12,310 nt of DNA from Anaerolineae bacterium (GCA_020433785.1 JAGRCC010000106.1:1-12310), one strand, 5' to 3'; numbered from the stretch's first letter, positions 1 through 6,930 are shown. Numbers and translations are program-made. Notes: generated from the sequence alone by a model not told the origin.

Positions 1-356
1 ACTTTTTTGGCTCCGGCTTTGATATGCGAGCCGGCTTTTTCTCCGGTGGTGAACAAACCGGTACTTTCAACTACAATATCAACCCCCAGGTCACCCCAGG
101 GTAAGTTACCCGGATCACGCTCGGCCAAAACTTTGAGCAAATTCCCATCAACGTTAAGACCGCCTTCGGCTACTTCTACTGTACCGTCAAATTTACCATA
201 GTTTGAGTCATATTTGAGCAGGTGCGCCATGGTGCGAACGTCACCAATGTCATTAACGGCCACGACTTCAAGGCTATCACCGTAGGTGTCCCGAATAGCC
301 TTAAATACTTGCCGTCCAATACGCCCAAATCCGTTAATACCGACTCGTGTTGTCAT
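1..356 (-). CDS. gap: Type I glyceraldehyde-3-phosphate dehydrogenase, N-terminal part (3' end outside window)
   Basis: The enzyme converts glyceraldehyde 3-phosphate, phosphate and NAD(P)+ to 1,3-bisphosphoglycerate in the cytoplasm, in glycolysis or in reverse in gluconeogenesis. About 118 residues are visible. They open [20 protein letters not shown], the classical Rossmann NAD-binding start with GxGxxGR. They continue with VVAVND, the [11 protein letters not shown] segment and [12 protein letters not shown], all type I GAPDH hallmarks. The catalytic Cys region lies beyond the edge. The start is set by ATG at 356, with GGAGG about 9 nt upstream. The gene is the last visible member of a minus-strand run glgA-yvcK-gap and follows yvcK by 89 nt. 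That gap holds a Rex-like inverted repeat, which suggests that gap has its own redox-responsive promoter. Identity is near certain; only the truncation limits the annotation. Confidence 0.96.
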   Translation of the reverse strand, partial: MTTRVGINGFGRIGRQVFKAIRDTYGDSLEVVAVNDIGDVRTMAHLLKYDSNYGKFDGTVEVAEGGLNVDGNLLKVLAERDPGNLPWGDLGVDIVVESTGLFTTGEKAGSHIKAGAKK

Positions 357-397
357 GATTAATTTTCCTCCGTCTCTAAAATAATTTGGTTAAAAGA

Positions 398-417
398 TTT
401 GTTACTTATATAACAAA
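398..417. promoter_or_regulatory. Rex-like operator upstream of gap (TTTGTTA-N6-TAACAAA)
   Basis: The sequence shows a perfect inverted repeat with 7-bp arms, TTTGTTA and TAACAAA, around a 6-bp A/T-rich centre (CTTATA). Known Rex sites have the form TTGTGA-N6-TCACAA, with TTGTTA-N6-TAACAA-like variants in low-GC Gram-positives. Rex represses energy-metabolism genes, gap among them, until NADH/NAD+ rises. The site sits 41 bp before the gap start codon and ahead of its Shine-Dalgarno, where a repressor would block transcription. Assignment to Rex is inference; no rex gene is in the window. Another repressor of glycolytic genes could use the same site. Confidence 0.5.
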
Positions 418-427
418 AGTTATATAA
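406..427. repeat. A/T-rich 9-bp hairpin between yvcK and gap
   Basis: TTATATAAC (406-414) and GTTATATAA (419-427) are perfect reverse complements separated by AAAA. The second copy, extended by one base (GTTATATAAC, 419-428), is itself a perfect palindrome. The structure overlaps the right half of the Rex-like operator. It could be a second regulator site, part of the gap promoter, or a weak processing/termination hairpin after yvcK. The stem is almost pure A/T and the minus-strand run after it is not a clean T tract, so termination is unlikely to be efficient. Confidence 0.4.
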
Positions 428-445
428 CAGATGAGATGAACATAC

Positions 446-1804
446 TTACTGATGACTCAGGTTTTTATACCAATTTATCACGGCGTTGCCAAGTTTGGTG
501 GCATCGTGCCGCCAGGGGTACTGTTCATCGATGACATCTGCCCCGATGACCTGATACCCGCTACTCTCAAAATTGGTGAACGGCACATATTTCAGGTGAC
601 TCATATTCTCTGGAATAGGCCGGGTCTGGTTATTGTTGGCTAGAACGTAGCCAAACAATGTTTTTTTGGTTCGCTGAGCCGTAAAAAAATTTTGCTCGTG
701 TTGGTCCTCTTGCTGGATATCGATGATATCCGTGTGGCTTTCGATGGCCTGGACGTGGTCGGCCAGATCATAGTCATCGCTCTCGCCCGGCTGTGTAGCC
801 ACGTTGCAGACATAAATTTTGGGCGCGTTGCTGGCGCGGATCGCCGTTACAATCTCCGCAATGAGCAAATTAGGGATGATACTGGTGTACAGGCTGCCCG
901 GCCCGGCTATAATCAAATCCGCGTTCAGAATGGCTTGAATAGCCGGCGGAAAGGCGTGAGCCGAACTTGGCTCCAAATAAACGCGCTCAATCGGCAACCT
1001 GGCTTCGGGAATGGCGCTCTCGCCCTTAACTTTTCGCGTTTGCGACCCTTCATTTACCTCAGCAAATAGGGTAACATTTTGTAGGGTGCTAGGAAAGATG
1101 GCGCCTCCGATATTGAGTACCCGCCCACTCTCGTATAAGGCATTTTCAAAAGAACCGGTCACAGCGGCCATGGCCGTAATGAACAGGTTCCCGAAGCTGT
1201 GCCCTTCCAGGCCGCCGCTTCTAAACCGATACTGAAATAGCTGCGTTGTTAAGGCTTCGTCGTCGGCCAGAGCCGCGATGCAGTTTCGGAAATCGCCGGG
1301 CGGTAACACACCCAACTCACGGCGAAGTTTACCCGATGAACCACCATCGTCAGCGACAGTAACAATGGCCGTAATGTTTTCTGTGTGGTCTTTGAGTCCA
1401 CGCAGCAGCACACTTAGTCCGGTGCCCCCGCCCAGGGCTACTATTTTGGGGCCTCGTCTTTTTCTTCGGTGATGACGATAAACTTGCTCGGCAACATAGC
1501 CAACCGTAGCTTGTTTGTTTGGTAGAATAGCTTGGAGTAGTAATTTATTAAGTCGATACAGGCTGTAGCCGGTTAGCCCTAAACCCATCAGTACCATCAT
1601 TGCACCAGGGATCCAGGCGGCCCAATTTTTTTGAAAAAGTAGTTGGAGGAACAGGGTAGTTCTGATAGTAGTAACTAATTCACCTAAAAAAAGGCCAATT
1701 CCAAACCCGGTAATTACCAATCCTGTGACAAGAGGAATAAACCAGCGTTTAAAGCCTAGACCGGGGTGAAGTAAGCGAGCGGCAGTTTTAAGGCCCTCAA
1801 ACAT
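446..1804 (-). CDS. yvcK: YvcK/CofD-like UDP-sugar-binding regulator with N-terminal membrane anchor
   Basis: YvcK-family proteins bind UDP-GlcNAc. In Bacillus they are needed for gluconeogenic growth and for cell-wall homeostasis; no enzymatic reaction is firmly assigned. The 452 residues start with two predicted membrane helices (about 22-44 and 63-85), a basic stretch HHRRKRRGPK (111-120), then the YvcK/CofD domain to the end. Family motifs visible are GGGTG (125-129), ADDGGSSGKL (151-160), GDFRN (170-174), GHSFGNL (201-207), GPGSLYTSI (291-299) and NVATQPGE (334-341). The Bacillus protein is cytosolic and about 317 aa, so the first ~115 residues are an added anchor placing the domain on the inner face of the membrane. 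The start ATG at 1804 lacks a strong Shine-Dalgarno. The gene follows glgA by 69 nt and precedes gap, so it is probably co-transcribed with glgA. The context supports control of carbon flow between sugar phosphates, glycogen and cell wall. Confidence 0.92.
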   Translation of the reverse strand: MFEGLKTAARLLHPGLGFKRWFIPLVTGLVITGFGIGLFLGELVTTIRTTLFLQLLFQKNWAAWIPGAMMVLMGLGLTGYSLYRLNKLLLQAILPNKQATVGYVAEQVYRHHRRKRRGPKIVALGGGTGLSVLLRGLKDHTENITAIVTVADDGGSSGKLRRELGVLPPGDFRNCIAALADDEALTTQLFQYRFRSGGLEGHSFGNLFITAMAAVTGSFENALYESGRVLNIGGAIFPSTLQNVTLFAEVNEGSQTRKVKGESAIPEARLPIERVYLEPSSAHAFPPAIQAILNADLIIAGPGSLYTSIIPNLLIAEIVTAIRASNAPKIYVCNVATQPGESDDYDLADHVQAIESHTDIIDIQQEDQHEQNFFTAQRTKKTLFGYVLANNNQTRPIPENMSHLKYVPFTNFESSGYQVIGADVIDEQYPWRHDATKLGNAVINWYKNLSHQ

Positions 1805-1873
1805 GTTATCATCTAGTTCCGATAGCGTTGACCACCTGAATTATAGGTGAAGTGACCAAGAGAGTCAAAGATA

Positions 1874-3715
1874 CTACTCACCGAACTGCGATAAGGCGGT
1901 TCTTAATTCCCAATCCAACCGGTCCCCATACTCTTTTTGACCGGGGACAAAGAAATCGACCAGGAGTTTTTTGTCATCATCTAGGGTGTTAACAAACTGA
2001 TCTATAATTTCCTGCCGGTAAGCGATCCATTTTTTATGGAGGAAGCCATAGCGATACATATCGATATACTGTGTCGCCGACCGATCCCAACTGGCGTCAA
2101 TGGCCATCGCCTTGCGTTTCAACGCTTCATGCCGAGCCGGATCATACCGGTAGGTATCGATGGCCGCCCGAATTTGCTCAAAGAACGCGTGGCCTTCTCC
2201 AAAACGATCACTGATGTCCAACCATTCGTACAGATAGCCACAGTATCTCACTTTGGTCAAGCCGCCGGTGGCCCGTCCAATGACCACATTGCCCACTAGC
2301 GAGGCTTCATAATCGACCAGCCCGCACGGCTCGAACCGGGAGGGGATCAGCATAAAATCGCCGCCGGCTAAGATTAGCTTTGAGAGCGGCACATTAAAGG
2401 TATTGTTGAAGTAAACCCGCTCCGGATACAGGGCAGCCAATCTAAAGAAGGCGCCCTCTGTGGCCTGGCCGGCTCCATCCTCTCGAGGGGCAGACGCCAG
2501 AATGACAAATTTGGTGCCAGGATCATGAATGATCGTCCGTTCGATAATGTCAGCCACCAACCCCAAATTTTTCTGATCAACCAGCCGGCCAATGGCCGTC
2601 ATCAAAATGGGATCGTTGACTGGCTCGGTGCCAAAGGCCTCCAGGTGGAGCAGTCGCTTTAATTCGGCTTTGATCGCCAGATGGTCCACATCAAAATTGT
2701 GATCACGGGTCAACATCTCGCTCTGAGTGGTGGGATGGCGAAAGATTGGATCGTCGGAATGGCGCCGCGCTTGGAGGTTTTGTAGTACGTTGGCTTTAAG
2801 TTCGGGTGACTGTTCGGGTCGGTTGAGGTCGCTCATGCCATTAGTAATGCCGGCAATAGGGAGCTTTTCAAATAAATCCAAATGGCGATTAGGCACAAAT
2901 ACCTCGCCGGGTGGGCTGCCCTTTTGCGCGGTGGCTTTTTGCCACATCGCTTCGTGGCTCAGTTTTAGCTCAGCCGCATACCCCCAGCTGCCGTTTAGAT
3001 CACCGCTGACGGTGGTGATCTTGCCCCCAGTTTCAAAAACCTTCAGCATGCAGGCTTTTATAAAATTGAGGTTATTGAAGAAATCGAAATATTTGTGAAA
3101 TAGTTTATCGCCGGGCAAATTGAGCCGATTAAGCGACGCGTAACCGCCATCTTGCAGGGGCGTGATGCCCTGATAGGTGGCATTGTGGATGGTAAAATGG
3201 ACGGGTAAATTTTCTAAACAATCATCCCCCAAAAAGAATGGCACCAGCCCCACATGATAATCGTGCAGATGAACGGTGGAAAACTGCTGTTGTTTTATAT
3301 AACTGGCCATCGCCTGAGCCACCGACGAATACAGTTTGGCCGCCATGTGAGGGTCGCTGGGGTAAATTGCCGCCTCATTCGTCCAATCTAACTGCCATTG
3401 ATCCCAAAAGTAAATCACTTTTTGACCATCGGGAAAAATATGCTCAAAGGCTTGAAACGAAAAAGGGCCCCCGTTGATAACGACCGGCAAATCTATGTCT
3501 AAGGGTGTCAAACGGCTTTTGTCATAGTGGGCAAAACAGGGGGTGAGGATCTCTATTTCCAACTCGATATCTTGTTTGGCCGCGGCTTTGACCAACTCGG
3601 CGGGTAGTTCTTCAATGATAGCCCCCAAGCCGCCGAGTTTAGTACCTAAGCCGCTTTTTACCCGCCCGATCTCCCAAGCAGCCATAGCCACACGCATTTT
3701 CTGAGGTTTGAACAT
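1874..3715 (-). CDS. glgA: Glycogen/starch synthase, GT5 family (GlgA-like)
   Basis: GT5 synthases transfer glucose from ADP- or UDP-glucose to the non-reducing end of an alpha-1,4-glucan in the cytoplasm. At 613 aa it is longer than the usual ~480 aa. The N-terminal GT-B half holds KLGGLG (Lys26, matching the KxGGL nucleotide-sugar loop), HLHDYHVGLVP (149-159, the HxHDWH catalytic region with Tyr for Trp) and TIHNATYQG. The linker region has AGITNGM. The C-terminal half holds IGRLVDQKN (Arg377 and Lys382, phosphate-binding pair) and PSRFEPCGL (Glu462), followed by ATGGLTKV. All catalytic positions appear intact. Extra length comes from an insertion at about 235-345 and a C-terminal tail of about 80 residues. 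The GlgA motif HDWHTG, the usual D in GGLAD and the NGID-type box are altered, so it is a divergent branch. ATG 3715 has AGGA 11 nt upstream; the internal Met7 (3697) has no ribosome site. The preferred sugar donor cannot be read from sequence. Confidence 0.88.
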   Translation of the reverse strand: MFKPQKMRVAMAAWEIGRVKSGLGTKLGGLGAIIEELPAELVKAAAKQDIELEIEILTPCFAHYDKSRLTPLDIDLPVVINGGPFSFQAFEHIFPDGQKVIYFWDQWQLDWTNEAAIYPSDPHMAAKLYSSVAQAMASYIKQQQFSTVHLHDYHVGLVPFFLGDDCLENLPVHFTIHNATYQGITPLQDGGYASLNRLNLPGDKLFHKYFDFFNNLNFIKACMLKVFETGGKITTVSGDLNGSWGYAAELKLSHEAMWQKATAQKGSPPGEVFVPNRHLDLFEKLPIAGITNGMSDLNRPEQSPELKANVLQNLQARRHSDDPIFRHPTTQSEMLTRDHNFDVDHLAIKAELKRLLHLEAFGTEPVNDPILMTAIGRLVDQKNLGLVADIIERTIIHDPGTKFVILASAPREDGAGQATEGAFFRLAALYPERVYFNNTFNVPLSKLILAGGDFMLIPSRFEPCGLVDYEASLVGNVVIGRATGGLTKVRYCGYLYEWLDISDRFGEGHAFFEQIRAAIDTYRYDPARHEALKRKAMAIDASWDRSATQYIDMYRYGFLHKKWIAYRQEIIDQFVNTLDDDKKLLVDFFVPGQKEYGDRLDWELRTALSQFGE

Positions 3716-3788
3716 TTGATTGCTTGTCCTTTACTTGCGGATTGGTTATTAGATCGGGTGTAAGTGAGGCGACGGGCAGAGTGGTTCC

Positions 3789-3816
3789 ATTTTACCATGA
3801 ATATTAAGGGCGGCAA
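3789..3816 (-). promoter_or_regulatory. Candidate promoter of glgA
   Basis: On the minus strand TTGCCG (3811-3816) is followed after 16 nt by TAAAAT (3789-3794). These match the sigma-70 -35 box at 4 of 6 and the -10 box at 5 of 6 positions. The -10 box lies about 73 nt before the glgA start. This is the best-spaced promoter-like pair in the 209-nt interval, but one such match is not rare by chance in A/T-rich DNA. Confidence 0.35.
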
Positions 3817-3843
3817 GTCATTTAGTTCGATAGAAAATCAGAT

Positions 3844-3924
3844 GACAGTCACTTAATAGTGGCTAAATTAGCATTTAGGGCGGCTCAAATAGGTCGATTT
3901 AATGTACTCAAGGGACTGTCACTT
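3844..3924. repeat. Pair of 11-bp near-identical direct repeats upstream of glgA
   Basis: GACAGTCACTT (3844-3854) recurs as GACTGTCACTT (3914-3924), 70 bp apart, differing at one base. The first copy overlaps a short imperfect hairpin (AGTCACT, 3847-3853, with AGTGGCT, 3858-3864, one G-T pair). The second copy abuts the stop codon of the upstream gene. These could be paired regulator sites for glgA or chance similarity. Confidence 0.25.
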
Positions 3925-4572
3925 TTAGAAATTATTTCGGATGCGTAAAATGGCCCGATCAAGTTCGGCGCTCAAAGACGCTGGCCGGCTGTCGAACGTT
4001 CCTTCTTCTACGCTGTCAGCCAGCCAGGTTTGATCAAGCTCAACCGGGGCCGGCCCGGCAATGTCGAAGGCCGCCACGTGGCTCGGCGTTGCTCCCGGCG
4101 GCAGCACCAGCCGACCCGGCGTGGTGCGATACCCGGCGTGGAGGGCGTCGGTCGTGGCGCAGTACCACACCACAGTGACCAGACCCGAGTGGTCGGCGGG
4201 CGCGGCCAGAACGGCGCAGGGGTGGTCGATAACCCGCAGCAGCCACACCCCCGCCTGAGGATGGCCGATAGCCCGGCGCAAGTCGCCCACAAACTGCTCG
4301 ATGGTGGTGTCGGCCGGCCACAACTGATCGAGGCGGATCGCGCGCAGCAGCGACAGTTCCACCGCCGGCAACGTGTACCCCGGCCCGATCACATCAAAAT
4401 GCCAAAAGCCGCCCCATAGGCCAGGGTCCGCCGCCACCGGAGCCGTTGAGAAGGGAACCCGGCCGATATGCGTGATCAACGCTTGCTGTTGGGCAGGTAT
4501 AGGACTCGTTTTATGGTCGATTAATCGGGCTAGAAAAGCGGTATAATCAGTCATGGCGTCATCATACCACAT
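3925..4572 (-). CDS. Unrecognised 215-residue protein
   Basis: I do not recognise this protein. It has no signal peptide, no membrane helix and no familiar nucleotide- or metal-binding motif. The N-terminal part is polar (MTDYTAFLARLIDHK). It is followed by a Trp/Gly-rich segment (LWGGFWHFDVIGPGY, about 72-86), an alternating hydrophobic core (VWLLRVIDHPCAVLAAP, then LVTVVWYC) suggestive of beta strands, and an acidic/basic C-terminal helix (SAELDRAILRIRNNF). The coding region is clearly more G+C-rich than glgA or yvcK beside it, with dense CGG/GCC/CCG codons, which may mean a different history. The reading frame is open for 648 nt with sensible composition. Antisense and other frames are also open here, as expected of G+C-rich DNA, so the coding call rests on composition and on the start near a promoter-bearing intergenic gap. 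Neither Met1 (4572) nor Met7 (4554) has a clear Shine-Dalgarno; Met7 is equally possible. It lies upstream of glgA on the same strand, 209 nt away. Confidence 0.65.
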   Translation of the reverse strand: MWYDDAMTDYTAFLARLIDHKTSPIPAQQQALITHIGRVPFSTAPVAADPGLWGGFWHFDVIGPGYTLPAVELSLLRAIRLDQLWPADTTIEQFVGDLRRAIGHPQAGVWLLRVIDHPCAVLAAPADHSGLVTVVWYCATTDALHAGYRTTPGRLVLPPGATPSHVAAFDIAGPAPVELDQTWLADSVEEGTFDSRPASLSAELDRAILRIRNNF

Positions 4573-4593
4573 CGGTTCGCATTTATGAAGTGT

Positions 4594-4622
4594 TTGACTT
4601 TTACCTTTAATAACAATACAAT
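4594..4622 (+). promoter_or_regulatory. Sigma-70-type promoter of the ABC transporter cluster
   Basis: TTGACT (4594-4599) and TACAAT (4617-4622) are separated by exactly 17 nt. Each hexamer matches the sigma-70 consensus at 5 of 6 positions. The pair lies in an A/T-rich divergent gap and points at the receptor gene starting at 4712, leaving a leader of roughly 80 nt. It is the strongest promoter-like sequence in the window. Confidence 0.65.
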
Positions 4623-4711
4623 ATCGAAAATTTAAAAACTCTCACTTCGACCCATTTTACCTCATCTCATTAATCATATTGATACCCGATTTACACTGAT
4701 GGAGATACAGA

Positions 4712-6835
4712 ATGATTGGAAGCGCACACCCACGTCGCCTACTACCGCTGATTCTTGGAGTGCTTCTCATTGCCACCTTGGCCTGCGGCTTAACCCAAGG
4801 CCTTGGAAGTCGTCAAGAACAACCCACGGCCGCTGTCGAATCAGGCAGTGAAACCGTTGAGTCAGAAAGTGATGCGGCCGCCGTCGGCGAGCCGGCCTCA
4901 GGAGAGAGTGAATCACCCGCTGATCAAGATACCGCTCAAGCCCCCGCTGCTGAAGATGCGCCGGTGGCCGAGCAGCCGGTCCAATCCTCGGCCTTGGCCG
5001 AAGACCAGGTTTTTATCCTGCCCGGTAGCGACCCCCCCGCAATGGACCCCCACCTGAGCGGCGACTCAACCTCGGCCGAATATGTGGTGGAAATCTTCAG
5101 CGGCCTGATGGCCTATGATAACGAACTTAACTTAATCCCCGATCTGGCCGAAAGTTACGAAATTTCCGACGATGGCGTTGTCTACACCTTCAAGTTGAGA
5201 GACAACGCTGTTTTTCAAGATGGAAAACCCATCACATCCGCGGATTTTAAATGGTCATTAGAGCGCGCCTGCGATCCGGCCACCGGTTCGCCGACGGCCG
5301 ACACCTACCTGGGCGATATTGTTGGCTGCCGGGCTAAGCTGCAAGGCGACGCCGATGAGGTGGCTGGCGTGGTCGCGGTCGATGACAGCACCTTGCAGTT
5401 GACCATCGACGAACCCAAAGGCTTTTTCCTGGCCAAAATGACCTATCCCACTGCTTACGTGCTCGATCAGGAGAATGTTGAAAGCGGACCGGACTGGGCC
5501 TCCAGTCCCAACGGCAGCGGCCCCTTTAAGTTGGCGAAGTACGCGCCCGATGATGGCCTCATTCTATTAGAACGCAATGATAACTACTATCGTGATCCTA
5601 AACCTATTTTGGACAAAGTCGCCTATTTGATCGACGCGCCGGTCAACGGCATGGCCGCCTACGAAGGCGATACCGTGCAGGCCCTGCTGTTGGTTGATCA
5701 GGACTTTGAAGAATTGACCGTCGAATGGGTTGAACAGTTGATTACCGCCATTTCCCAAACGCTTAATCTGGCCTCTAGTCAGTCGATTTCCTTGCTGGGT
5801 GCTGCGCCGGCCAATACCGGCCAGGGCAGCCAATTGGTTTTCAATATGCCGGAAGATGTCGGCAACCGGCTCTCTTCAGCCGACTTTGCCGGCGCGCCGG
5901 CTTTAGAGGAGTACCATATAATCAGCGCTTACGTACCGCCTGATCAAGAGAATGTACTCGAACAAATCCTGCAGGAGTTCGATCTACCCGGCGCAACCTA
6001 CGATGCCATTAACATCGGCACCGGCAACTTGAGCCGAGCTACCGATCCCAACAATCCGCTCAGCAAAGAATTGATCACCACCCCGGGGTTGGATGTTTCT
6101 TACCTGGGTTTTAATGTCAACAAACCGCCTTTTGATGATCCCAAAGTGCGTCAGGCTTTTAACCTAGCTCTGGACAAGCAGCGAATGGTCAAAATTGTCT
6201 TTCAAGGCAACGTCCCGGCGGCAAATGGGATTGTGCCGCCGACCATGCCCGGCTATAAAAACCCCAATTTAAGCGATTTTGAATATGACCCCGAGCGGGC
6301 ACTGGAATTAATTGCCGAATCGTCTTACGGCGATGTGACCGAACTGCCCGAAATTACGTTGAATATCAGCGGCGCCGGCGGGCGCGCGCCCCAAATCATC
6401 GAGTCGGTGGTCGAGTCTTATAAACAGAATCTTGGCGTTGAAGTGACGGTGGAGCAAACGCCCTGGGCCGAATTTTTGGCGGACCTGAATCAGCCTAACC
6501 CTACTTACCAGATCTACCAACTGGGCTGGGTAGCCGACTACCCCGACCCCCAAAATTTCTTGGAAGTGCTGTTTCACTCCAACAGCAGTCAAAACCACGG
6601 CGGTTACAGCAATCCCGAAGTTGACACGCTGCTTGATCAAGCCCGCCGGACCCAAGATACTGAAGAGCGATTAGCGCTCTACCAACAGGCCGAACAGATG
6701 ATTTTGACCGACGCCGCCTGGGTGCCGCTCTACTTTGGCGTTGATAATTGGCTGGTCAAGCCCTACGTTCAGGGCTTTCAACCCCCGCCGATCAAAATTC
6801 CAAAGTTTCAGTACATTTCAATTTTGGAACATTAA
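4712..6835 (+). CDS. Family 5 ABC transporter substrate-binding lipoprotein (receptor 1) with internal insertion
   Basis: This is the extracytoplasmic receptor of a peptide/opine/nickel-class importer. It captures the solute and delivers it to the permeases. Residues 1-25 are a lipoprotein signal (RR, then LLPLILGVLLIATLAC; Cys25 is the predicted lipid anchor in a slightly unusual TLAC box). Residues ~26-99 are a Glu/Ser/Ala/Pro-rich linker. The SBP_bac_5 fold starts at V100 (FILPGSDPPAMDP, SGLMAYD, LAESYEISDDGVVYTFKLRD). It resumes after an insertion (322-429) with LSRATDPNNPLSKEL, YLGFNVNKPPFDDPKVRQAF, and QLGWVADYPDPQNFLEVLFHS near the end. At 707 aa it is about 100 longer than receptor 2, and the insertion accounts for this. 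The start is ATG 4712 with GGAG 7 nt upstream and a strong promoter before it. It is the first gene of the cluster, 137 nt ahead of the ATPases. The exact ligand cannot be deduced; oligopeptides are the default guess. Confidence 0.9.
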   Translation: MIGSAHPRRLLPLILGVLLIATLACGLTQGLGSRQEQPTAAVESGSETVESESDAAAVGEPASGESESPADQDTAQAPAAEDAPVAEQPVQSSALAEDQVFILPGSDPPAMDPHLSGDSTSAEYVVEIFSGLMAYDNELNLIPDLAESYEISDDGVVYTFKLRDNAVFQDGKPITSADFKWSLERACDPATGSPTADTYLGDIVGCRAKLQGDADEVAGVVAVDDSTLQLTIDEPKGFFLAKMTYPTAYVLDQENVESGPDWASSPNGSGPFKLAKYAPDDGLILLERNDNYYRDPKPILDKVAYLIDAPVNGMAAYEGDTVQALLLVDQDFEELTVEWVEQLITAISQTLNLASSQSISLLGAAPANTGQGSQLVFNMPEDVGNRLSSADFAGAPALEEYHIISAYVPPDQENVLEQILQEFDLPGATYDAINIGTGNLSRATDPNNPLSKELITTPGLDVSYLGFNVNKPPFDDPKVRQAFNLALDKQRMVKIVFQGNVPAANGIVPPTMPGYKNPNLSDFEYDPERALELIAESSYGDVTELPEITLNISGAGGRAPQIIESVVESYKQNLGVEVTVEQTPWAEFLADLNQPNPTYQIYQLGWVADYPDPQNFLEVLFHSNSSQNHGGYSNPEVDTLLDQARRTQDTEERLALYQQAEQMILTDAAWVPLYFGVDNWLVKPYVQGFQPPPIKIPKFQYISILEH
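5675..5998 (+). other. 108-residue alpha/beta module inserted in receptor 1
   Basis: Residues 322-429 interrupt the receptor fold. The flanks read GMAAYEGDT and YDAINIGTGNLSRA. Joined directly they give the continuous MAAYEGDTYDAINIG segment expected in family 5 receptors (compare MALYESNEVDVMGSD in receptor 2), and Thr occurs at both edges (321 and 429). Inside, the order is strand ALLLVDQDF (324-332), helix VEWVEQLITAISQTLN (337-352), strand SISLLG (358-363), loop GQGS (370-373), strand QLVFNMP (374-380), helix EDVGNRLSSADFAG (381-394), strand YHIISAYV (401-408), and a final helix ENVLEQILQEF (413-423). I recall similar small modules beside caspase-, TIR- or NTPase-type domains in bacterial signalling and conflict proteins. 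That similarity is from memory and unverified. Confidence 0.6.
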
Positions 6836-6858
6836 ATTCAATAACAATCTTGCTGAGA

Positions 6859-6919
6859 GGTAGTTAAGGATAGGGAATAATGAGCATCTCCCCTTAATCC
6901 CTACTTCCTACCCCCTACC
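6859..6919. repeat. Imperfect inverted repeat with CCCTACC/T heptamers
   Basis: Three consecutive 7-nt units, CCCTACT, TCCTACC and CCCTACC, occupy 6899-6919. Upstream, GGTAG (6859-6863) and TAGGGA (6871-6876) are complementary to CTACC (6908-6912) and TCCCTA (6898-6903), giving an interrupted stem of about 11 pairs over an A/T-rich loop. A related element is at 12209-12270. It lies between receptor 1 and the first ATPase gene, 53 nt before the ATPase start. It looks like a dispersed intergenic repeat; a role in mRNA stability or attenuation is only a guess. Confidence 0.5.
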
Positions 6920-6930
6920 CCATCAAGATA

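Noticed and set aside
7..201. Short plus-strand open frame at the left edge
   Set aside because: It is opposite the clear GAPDH coding region and has low-complexity Pro/Ser composition.
692..1069. Plus-strand open frame of 125 codons opposite yvcK
   Set aside because: It overlaps conserved YvcK motifs on the other strand and has no ribosome site or recognisable protein.
1833..1849. Small hairpin CACCT-N7-AGGTG between yvcK and glgA
   Set aside because: The five-bp stem is short, has no T tract and is not rare by chance. It is not supported as a terminator.
4008..4419. Several overlapping open frames on both strands within the G+C-rich orphan gene
   Set aside because: G+C-rich DNA has few stop codons, so extra open frames are expected. 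The 215-residue frame is the longest and has the least arginine/proline-biased composition.
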